Part shown: positions 56,097 through 64,000 of the stretch, one piece after another | Layout of the letters: each line of letters starts with the position of its first letter | How positions within the stretch are numbered: position 1 is the stretch's first letter | DNA from: Hawksworthiomyces lignivorus | Taxonomy: Eukaryota > Ascomycota > Sordariomycetes > Ophiostomatales > Ophiostomataceae | Direction of reading: 5' to 3' | Length of the DNA stretch: 64,000 nucleotides | NCBI GenBank assembly: GCA_002917075.1 | Contig: NTMA01000019.1 | Location: 124,001 to 188,000, forward strand | The notes under the pieces: model-generated | Database searches by the model: none | Seen by the model: the letters and a program-made list of their open reading frames with translations, nothing else | What the model was told of the DNA's origin: nothing | Translations under genes and position numbers: made by a program

Positions 56097-57291
56097 ATGG
56101 CGCCCGCAGCCGCCAACGCAAAGAGATGGCCGCAGAGCCATTTCTTGGGCTCAGTCGTTAGATTCTGGAAGGTAATGCTTTCAAAATGGCAGAGGGACTT
56201 GTAGCAAAGCGAAGGCAGTGCCGTTTTACTGACACGACTCAGAGTTCCTATGCGTCGGACTATGTTGGGTTTTTTGTGTTGTTGGGAATATACCTCCTCG
56301 TCAGTGCCTCTCCAGCTGCTCTCTAATACTCTTCCACCCATTTCCAGTTTCGCTGACCTTCCTCCGACTACCAGATCCAGTTCTTTGTCAATCCCTTCCA
56401 TCGCCTGTTCTTCATTAACAACTTGAATATTTCCTATCCGCATGCAGTGAAGGAGAGAGTTCCTGTCGGTATGTAGCACGGCATCCGGTCCAGCCGATCT
56501 CGCTAGATGCGCAAGCTAACCAGCTGCCACTGTGTGGCTCCCTAGCCATGAACTTTGTCTACGCCTTGTTCGTCCCGCTGTTTGTGCTGCTGCTCTACAA
56601 TGCGGCGTCCGGATCGAGCGCGCACAAGCACCACGTCTCAGTCCTAGGCATCGCCATCGCTCTAGTGCTGGCGTCGACCATTACGGACATTATTAAGAAT
56701 ATGGTGGGCCGGCCGCGGCCAGACCTCCTGGCGCGCTGCCGCCCTGCGGCGGACACGCCGGCCAGCACGCTGGTGTCGGTGGACGTGTGCACGGCGACGG
56801 ACGTGCACACGCTGCAGGACGGCTGGCGGTCGTTCCCGAGCGGCCACTCGAGCTTTGCCTTTGCGGGCCTGGGCTACCTGAGCCTGTTCCTGGCGGGCCA
56901 GCTGCGCGTGTTTGTGCTGCGCAGAAGCGGCTGGGGAGGGGAGGCAGAGGGCGAGGTCGGCGGTGGTGGCGGCAGCGGCGACGGCGATGAGAAGGCGGTT
57001 CACGTGCGCGGCGACCTGGGCAAGACGCTGGTCTGCCTGGCGCCGCTGCTGGGCGCCGCCATGATCGCCATCAGCCGCTGCCAGGACTATCGCCACGACG
57101 TGTACGACGTGTGCACAGGCGCGCTGCTCGGCTGGGTGGTCGCCTACTGGAGCTACCGGCGCTACTGGCCGCACCTGCACAGCGCAAGCTGCGACGAGCC
57201 TTATCCCGGACCTAGCGCGAGCAGGTTACGCGGTGAGAACGGCGCCTACGGCCGCCTCCACGACGAAGAAGAGGGCCTCCGTGAGGCGTGA
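56097..57291 (+). CDS. PAP2-type lipid phosphate phosphatase (Dpp1/Lpp1-like)
   Basis: Four exons: 56097-56171, 56243-56299, 56375-56468 and 56546-57291, in phase, giving 323 residues. All three catalytic motifs of the lipid phosphate phosphatase family are present: KNMVGRPRPD, then PSGHSS, then SRCQDYRHDVYDV. Membrane segments precede and separate them (VGFFVLLGIYLL, FVYALFVPLFVLLLYNA, VLGIAIALVLASTITDI). A Gly/Asp/Glu-rich insert (about 56935-57000) lies between motifs 2 and 3. The N-terminal exons are short, and the acceptor of exon 3 is chosen to avoid an in-frame stop. The protein dephosphorylates phosphatidate, diacylglycerol pyrophosphate or similar lipids in an internal or plasma membrane. 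Confidence 0.85.
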
Positions 57292-57620
57292 CTAGCCAGA
57301 GATACAGCTGTTATCTCGGTTCCTCTTTCCATTTTACCCTCCGCCTCCCATTGGCAAAACATACAGCGCGAAGGGTAGGCCTATGTACAACCTAGTTTTC
57401 CAGGTAGTTTGCCAGGAAGCCGACGAGAGATGCAGAATATGATGGACAATAGCATGGCAGAGCATGAGAGCAATGATTTCGTCTTGGATATTTGCAATGT
57501 AGAAAATCGTTTCGTTTTTGGTTTCTTTTGGTTGGTCAAACCTAATATTACATACGTCTATGATTCACAGCTGTACCCGATTTCATCCCATAGAATCGCA
57601 GAACTTATGCACGTCGTCCG
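57292..57620. other. Intergenic, convergent gene ends
   Basis: About 330 bp between the PAP2 gene and the converging proteasome gene, presumably 3' untranslated regions. Nothing else is visible. Confidence 0.5.
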
Positions 57621-58732
57621 CTATTTATCATCTGCGCTGTCATCCTTTGCCAGATCATGCTCCTTCAGCAGAGCGGTGATCTCGTCTGCGCTCCACAGCC
57701 GGTGGTAGATCTTGCCGTCCTTGGTCTGGCCGACAGTAGCGAATTCAACTTTGCACAAAATTAGCACAGCATTCAACGGATATGAAAAGCAAAGGGAGAG
57801 TAGAGAAAAGGAAGCAGTCTGGGCGTACTCTTTTCACTGCTCAGTTTGGTGGAGTCCATGGTCTTGCTCAGCACCTTCACGGCCATGCCGCACGCCTCCT
57901 TGAGCGTGCAGTCCTCCTTGTAATCCTGCTTCAGCAGGCTCTGCGCGCTCGCGTTGTTTGCGCCCGCGCTGGTGGCCTTCCAGCCGCCATAATTGCCGGA
58001 CGGGTTCGACAGGTAGAGCTGGAACTGCCGCTGTGGGTCCCAGCCGGCGTAGATGAAGGATACGCCAAAGGGCCGGAGACCACCATGTTGTGTGTAGCCC
58101 TGCTTCAGATCGCATAGCCGCCGCACGAGCTGCTCGCAGGGGATGTCCGTGTTGTATGTGAGGAGATAGCGCTGGGCGGCTTGGCGGGCGTAGTTGATGA
58201 GAATGTTTGCGTCAGCGGTCATACCAGCGACGGCGCAGATCATGTTGCTATTGCGGAGAAAAGAGACAGGCTGTCAGCGGGCGTCCAGGTCAAGACAAGC
58301 AGCTTGTAGCACAAAACATAACAAAGGCAAAAAGAGCCGAAGACTGTAGAAGACGCTAGCGTCGGACGGAACATACTCGTTGAGGATGTACAGCTTCTCA
58401 GCGGAGGTATCCTGCTCTAATAACTTGGACGTGACCTTCCGCTCGGCTGCAAGAACAATGCCATCCTTGGCCAGGATGCCGATTGCTGTGCCGGCGTGGG
58501 AAATGGCTTCGAGGGCATATTCGACCTGGTACAGGCGGCCTTCCGGAGAGAAGATGGTAGTCTAAGACAATGGTCAGATCTCTTGCTCTGGCGTTCCGCT
58601 GCTCGGCACCCATGATCACTCGTCTCTCATCTCTAATATCTGCCACTTTCATGGCCAGATCGCAGCTCGGCGCCAGCAATCGAAGCTTCAGGAGAGCACA
58701 GAACTTACACGAGAATCGTACCGTCTCGACAT
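57621..58732 (-). CDS. PRE9: 20S proteasome alpha subunit (yeast alpha-3 Pre9, mammalian PSMA4)
   Basis: Four exons: 58732-58709, 58561-58377, 58247-57829 and 57748-57621, giving 251 residues. The alpha-subunit signature is at the N-terminus: [20 protein letters not shown] and [10 protein letters not shown]. The body reads [54 protein letters not shown] and [14 protein letters not shown], which places it with yeast Pre9 (alpha-3) and mammalian PSMA4. The C-terminal tail [20 protein letters not shown] is also typical. It forms part of the outer rings of the proteasome and helps gate substrate entry. The first exon encodes only eight residues, an arrangement frequent in fungal proteasome genes. 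Confidence 0.95.
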
Positions 58733-59781
58733 GGTGGAGGGAACAGAATAGCAGACAAGAGTTTCTAAACTTCAGAGATCGAGGGGGGGCTTCTTCACGG
58801 AGCTGAAGAAAGGTAGGAATGGGAGTATGGGAGCTTCGTTGTCGTTGTGGTGGACGGTGAGGAAGCAAGAGGACAATGCGAATCTCAGCTACTGGCAGAA
58901 TGCAGTGACGGCTGGTGCTTTGGGAGCTCCACCAGGCAGGTAGGCAAGCGATACGACGCGTAGCGTGAAACGGCTGCGTTAAGAAATATGTTTTTATGCC
59001 TGAGAATCAAGGCAGAGACGATGCCAGCCATTCCAGAAATTCCAGTGCTCATTATATAAGCGACATATTTTGGAAACGGCGCAAGACTGTCCCTCCCCCA
59101 GCGATCTTCTTCTTTTTTCCCTTTTTTTTTCCCTTAAATTTTAATTTGCCTCCCCCCCAAATTGCTGGTCCTTCAAAACGTGACAATGTGACAATAGCCA
59201 AACAGCTTCCCATCGCCACACACCGTCCCTCTGACTACAAATACATCTGCTATACTAAAAGAAGTTGCTGTGTCGCAAGCAATTCGCAACAATTCTTCGC
59301 CTCTCTTCTCATTCTTTTTATTCTTCTTTTTTGATATTCACTTTCGCTGGAACAGCGAACAATGTGTCAAATAGGCTGAAGGCTTTGTGTGTCGGTCTCA
59401 GGAAACAAAAAAGAGGAGCACGCAGAAAAAAGCCCTCTGCAAGCGTGCCGTTGGCCCTTAAATCCATATCCCATAGCTTCGCTTCTCTATTTTTTTTTCC
59501 TTTTCTCTGCATCAAGCTGTCCCGCGCCACCGCATCTTCCATCTCTGCCCTTTTCCCTTGTCGCATCGCCCATCTAGGCTGTCATTTAAGATCGCGTAAT
59601 TTTAAAAGGAGAACTGGACGCGCTGGGGAGGAGAGGCGCCACGCGTCTCTGGGGTTACCAAGTAGATTATCCATCACAGTGCCACTTGCTTCTCTCCCTG
59701 TGACAAGAGATCGCGCGAGAGAAGACATATCCTAGTAGGCCATATTGCCTATCCTATCCCACCCTGCCATAGTTTCACATC
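58733..59781. promoter_or_regulatory. Divergent promoter region, proteasome and Bye1-like genes
   Basis: About 1 kb between divergent genes. It contains long pyrimidine-rich stretches (around 59105-59160 and 59480-59545), common in fungal promoters and 5' leaders. I looked for a Rpn4-type proteasome control element (GGTGGCAAA) and did not see one. No gene is supported. Confidence 0.5.
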
Positions 59782-62700
59782 ATGTCCGGTAAGTTTTTGT
59801 CTGCCTGCGTATGCATCTGCCAGATGCGCCGTCGCATGGTCATGCGCGCACTGCGCCCTGCTGCAATCCCCTTGCGCCTCTGCTAACGCTGACATCGCAT
59901 CCGTGCAGACCACGAACCGCGCCGCTCCGTGCGCAGCACCAAGGGCCAGCACAAGTCGCTGGACCAGCTCGACCAACCGGCGACCGCCGAAGCAAAGAAG
60001 CGCGGCCGCAAAGCCAGCAAGAAGGCCGATGACAAGCAGGGCAGCGCCGAGGAGGAGATCATCCGCTGCGTGTGCGGCGCCACCGAGCAGGACGGCGACG
60101 CAGGCGAGCCGTGGATCGCCTGCGACCAGTGCGGCGCCTGGCAGCACAACGTGTGCATGGGCATGAGCGTCTACGAAGACGATCTGGTTAAGGACTACTT
60201 CTGCGAGCAGTGCAAGCCCGAGAACCACCGCGAGCTGCTAGAGGGCATCGCCCGCGGCGAGCGGCCGTGGGAGGAGCGCCGCCGCGCCCACGAGGAGGAA
60301 AAGAGCAGCAACAAGAAGCGCAAGGGCGGCCGCAAGGCGAAGCCCAAGCGCAACAGCGACGCCAAGGAGGGCTCCGCGAAGCCGTCACCGACCCCCGAGG
60401 CACGCGGGCGAGAACCCAAGGGCCCCGCAGGCACTAAGAGAAAGACGAGGGCCGACTCCGAAGACCAAGATGAGAAGGTGCGTCCCATCCCCTGCCCCAC
60501 TAGCTCCATGACTCCTTCCTTTTGTTTTCTGTTCTTTTACTGTGTCTGTTCTTGCATCTAACGCGCTTCTCTTTCAGTCTTCTCAGAAGCGCCGGCTGTC
60601 TGAAGCCGAGGACTTGCCCGAATACACGCCTCCCGACGACCTTCCAGTGCGGATCGCAGACCTTGCCGACTCGCGTCAGACCCCGGCAAAGGGCCTCAGC
60701 CGGGCCATCTCTGACGTGCTGGTAACACTGCTAAAGAAGGGCGAGTTCAGGCCAGAGGAAGGGTCATCAGTGGAGGCCGCGGCAGAGCGGCTCGCTCTGC
60801 AGGTCGAGCGTGCCGTACATGATGCGCACACGAATCATAAGGAGTATGGCGCGCAGATCCGGACGCTACGGTTCAACCTCAAGGAGAACCACGAGCTGTG
60901 CGTGCGGCTGCTGCGGGGGACGCTGACGCCGCCCATGCTGGCGACCATGAGCAGCGACGACCTGGCGTCGCGGGAGCTGCAGCAGAAGACGGCCAAGATG
61001 AAGGCGCAGGCGGAGCGGCAGAGCATCCTGGGGACGGAGGACGCCGCGGCGCCGCGCCTGCGCCGCACGCACAAGGGGGAGGAGCTGGTGGAGCGCGACA
61101 GCGCGACCCTGGTCAGCGAGGACAAGCCGTCGGCGCTGCGGCGACAGAGCGGCGTCCGCGAGGGCCGCGACACCAAGTCGCCGGCGCCGGACACGCGCCA
61201 CCATGCGAAGCGCGGGAGTGCTGCGAGCGCAGAGGCTGCCGCAAACGGGCTCGGCCAGCGGCAGGCATCCGGCGTCAAGGGCGGCGCCGCCACCGCTGCC
61301 GATGGCGCACTGGTTGATAGCAAGGAGGAGGGCTCGCCGCGGCGGAGCGACTTCGACCTCAAGCGCGTGCTCTCCAGCGTGAAGTCGCCGACATCGCCAG
61401 TGCAGGGGCGGCGGCGATCGCAGCCGCAGCCGCCGCCGCTGGCGACGGGAAGCGGTCCTGGCGAGGACCCCGAGGTGGACCGGCTGCTGCAGGACGACGT
61501 GGACGACCGCGAAGAGTCGCCTCCGTACTCGCCGACGGAGGAGACGAGCGACCCGGACACCGTGTGGCGGGGCAGCGTGTCGATGAACACGGTGGCCAAC
61601 TTCCAGGCAACGGCGCGGCACGTGGGCGGCGCCAACCTGCAGGGGACCATCGGCCTGCCGTGGACGACGCTGGTGCCGCGGACGCTGACGGTGGCGGGGC
61701 GCATCGACGCGCAGATCGCAACCGAGTACCTGTGCGGCCTGCGCTACAGCGCGCCGACGGACATTACGGTGGCGAGCCTGAGCCCGGCGACGGACGCGGG
61801 CAGCGCCGACTTTTTGGCGCTCATCGACTACTTTGTGCAGCGCCGGCGCTACGGCGTGGTGGGCGAGAAGGGCGTGGGCAACGTGCGCGACACGTACCTG
61901 GTGCCGGTGCCCGCGGGCACCGGCGGCCACCCCGAGTTCATGCTCAACCTGGAGGACAACTTCCTGCCGCAGGTCCGCACCGCCCCGATGCTGCTGCTGG
62001 TCGTCGTCTACCGCAACGACGCTACGGCCATGGAGAAGCTGCGTGGGCCGAACTGGGCCAGCACGTTCCTGCAGCAGCCGCCGACGCCACAACAGCAGCA
62101 GCCGGCGGCAGCTACAGTTGGACAGGGCACGCCGACGCCCGTCCTGACGAGCACAGCCGCTGCTGCGTCGCGGTCTGCGTCCATCTCTGCGCCGGCGTTC
62201 TCGCCGACGTCGCCACACACACCCGCCACGCCGCAGGCGCAGCCGGCGACCGCAGTGCCGGCTGCCGCCGCCGGCGCCCACCACCCGCAAGCGTACGCGC
62301 CGCCACCTCAGGCGGCACCGCCTCTGGCCGCGCAGCGGCAGCAGCAGCCACCTCAGGCTCCTCCCGCGCCCGCCGCCGGCGCCCCAGCGCTCGTCCAGCA
62401 GCAGCATCAGCAGGCGCTAGCCGCCAACTCCGCCGCTGCAGCCGCGGCCGCGCGCGAGCAGGCCCAGCGCGACGGCGAGGCCGTGGCGCGCGAGATCCTC
62501 GGCCCGCTGGCCACCTGCTCGGCCGCCGGCTTCCTCATGACCCAGGCCGCCAAGATGCAAAAGACCGAGTGGATGCTGGTGCGCACCGTCTTTGAGCAGC
62601 AGCCCCAGACCCGCGACGACCTGCAGCAGCTCAAGCTCGAGCTCGAGCGCTACAACGACCAGCGCACCGTCAACGCCCCCCCGCACGCGCACGCGCACGC

Positions 62701-62893
62701 GCAGCCGCACCCGCCGCAGTCCGTCGCCGGCCGGCAGGCGCCGCTGGCCACCGCGCCCCACACGCCGCAGACGCCCGTGCCTATTCCCCGGGTGCCGCCG
62801 GCTGCCGCCGTGGCTCCGCGTCCGGCACAGCCAGCGCCGCCGTCAAGCGCGCAGTATGTGCAGCAGCCGGCCGTCGGCGCCCCGCCGTCGTAA
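59782..62893 (+). CDS. BYE1: Bye1-like transcription elongation factor: PHD finger, TFIIS central domain and SPOC domain
   Basis: Exons 59782-59788 (MSD start), 59909-60477 and 60578-62893 give 963 residues. The PHD finger spans about residues 54-107 (RCVCGATEQ, then WIACDQCGAWQHNVC and FCEQC). A basic linker follows. The TFIIS central domain is at about residues 225-330 (SRAISDVLVTLLKKGEF, EYGAQIRTLRFNLKEN, LLRGTLTPPMLATMSSDDLA). The SPOC domain is at about residues 519-685 (VWRGSVSMNTVANFQATA, VAGRIDAQIATEYLCGLRYS, MLLLVVVYRNDA). The rest is a long Ala/Pro/Gln/His-rich tail. In yeast Bye1 binds RNA polymerase II through the TFIIS-like domain and H3K4me3 through the PHD finger. A large antisense open frame (60866-62407, Arg-rich) is a GC-composition shadow. 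Confidence 0.93.
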
Positions 62894-64000
62894 TAATCTT
62901 GTTAATTGTTTTATCAAAATACTACTCACGAACACGTTCTTGGCGTCCCATGTGCTGTGGAATCTTTGGTGGCACGTTTTGTCTTCTTTCTGTTCTCCAT
63001 GTAAAAGTTTTTTTATTTTTATTTTACGTTCTAGTGATATCTCCATCCATGCCATGGATCCGGCTCGCACCCTATAACCAGCTGGTGGTTTCTTTTCTGC
63101 TTCAACATGTACATGGCTGCTGGCTTGATTTCCCTGATTATGTGCTAAAGTGGATGCCGGAGCACTTTCGACAATGTATTACTTGTATTGATAGTTATGT
63201 TAGTTGTAACGAAAGGTTTGTTGCTTTCAAGTTCTGACGGTTGGTTCCCTTTGTCAAGTATTGATATAACGTCTATATGCATTTTCTTCCACGTATGGAG
63301 AAAAGCCATATGCTCATTCTACGCTCGGTACGATTCTCGGTCACGCCAAGCAACATCTCAGTGAAGACTGAAATGACATTCGAAACAAATAGGAACAACA
63401 TGATCAAGAGCAAAAGAGCAGATGAAACGAAAGACCTGAGCAGCTAAGTTGATATTTTCAATTAGTATCCGCTACTCTTTCTACGACGACAGAGCCGCGG
63501 AGATTTGGCAGCTACCATAGTAGAAAACGACAAGCTCGTAGAGACAATTACTTTTCCAATTATGGAAATACTCCGTACCTTGTTCTCTGGGATAGCCTTC
63601 ACTGTTGGTATTTTTACCCCTGAATGGTTCATAGCTCAGTTTGTTGATCGTCTTCAGCAGTGTTAGTTCTAGCTATATTCGTAGAACAACCAATCAGAGA
63701 GGTCCCTTTTTCCGCCCCCAAAAGGTGCTCCGGATTTTAGTTTTATCCGGAAATCGCCTGCTACCCGCAATTTTGGCGGGTCAACAGCTCATTCTGCCAT
63801 CTTCAAGCCAAAGACGAACAGTAGTCGAACGACTGAAAAGCCAGCAAAAAGCGAACAAAAATAGCACCTCGCCTGCCTTCAGGCCGACATACTCGATATG
63901 CTTCGCTTGCATGGTGCGGTCCATACTATCTGAGTTCCACGGAGAGCGGTGATCCCGACTCTTTCTATTATATTCTACGCAAGGGATACGCGACCGTTGT
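62894..64000. other. Intergenic to the window end
   Basis: AT-rich region after the Bye1-like gene. It presumably holds its 3' end and the flank of a gene outside the window. Frames at 62899-63237 and 63641-63952 have no recognisable features. Confidence 0.45.

Noticed and set aside
60866..62407. A 513-codon open frame antisense to the Bye1-like gene
   Set aside because: Arg/Leu-rich translation with no motifs; it results from the high GC content of the sense gene.
63641..63952. Open frame of 103 codons near the window end
   Set aside because: No recognisable motif and a non-ATG start; probably flanking sequence of a gene outside the window.
1..64000. tRNA, rRNA or CRISPR array
   Set aside because: I scanned by eye for tRNA B-box-like sequence and regularly spaced repeats and found none convincing; a covariance-model scan would be decisive.

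Overview
The window comes from a filamentous ascomycete (Pezizomycotina; a Sordariomycete, perhaps of hypocrealean type, is an inference). Genes are split by short GT-AG introns of about 45-145 bp with CTRAY-like branch sites. Several families are fungal in character: Zn2Cys6 regulators, a HET-domain protein, an AA9 lytic polysaccharide monooxygenase and a Tad-like LINE with RIP-like decay. All gene models were assembled by eye from splice sites, reading-frame continuity and remembered family motifs. No database search was run.

Region 1 (1-18.0 kb) is accessory and looks catabolic. It holds the C-terminal end of a flavin monooxygenase (NtaA/SnaA/DszA family), a PuuE-like polysaccharide deacetylase/allantoinase, a 2-oxoglutarate/Fe(II) oxygenase with a one-base frameshift, a DHA1-type MFS exporter, an amidase and an UNC93-like transporter with a candidate in-frame TGA. 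It ends with a cytochrome P450. Between the amidase and the UNC93-like gene lies one 1227-residue regulator carrying two complete Zn2Cys6 clusters, each followed by its own fungal transcription-factor domain. This tandem regulator is the most unusual object in the window.

Region 2 (18.0-36.2 kb) is a mix: a conserved fungal protein of unknown function, a Zn2Cys6 regulator, an AA9 LPMO, a DUF1295-type membrane protein, a sugar-porter MFS protein with a doubtful N-terminus, a DUF1479 oxygenase, another Zn2Cys6 regulator and a HET-domain protein.

Region 3 (36.2-43.5 kb) is a transposon nest. A truncated LINE tail on the minus strand sits beside a nearly full-length degenerate LINE on the plus strand. 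Two LTR-like copies in inverted orientation follow. Stops in the LINE are one C-to-T step from CAA/CAG, and the differences between repeat copies are largely transitions, as expected from RIP.

Region 4 (44.0-49.8 kb) is a small putative catabolic group: an AllA/ureidoglycolate-lyase-like cupin, a Zn2Cys6 regulator, an epoxide hydrolase and a RidA/YjgF protein.

Region 5 (50.4-64 kb) is conserved core genome with GC-rich coding sequence. It holds a WW-FF splicing factor (Urn1/Dre4 type), an Emp65/TAPT1-family membrane protein, a PAP2 lipid phosphatase, the proteasome alpha subunit Pre9/PSMA4 and the Bye1-type PHD-TFIIS-SPOC transcription factor. The change near 50 kb marks a sharp accessory-to-core boundary.
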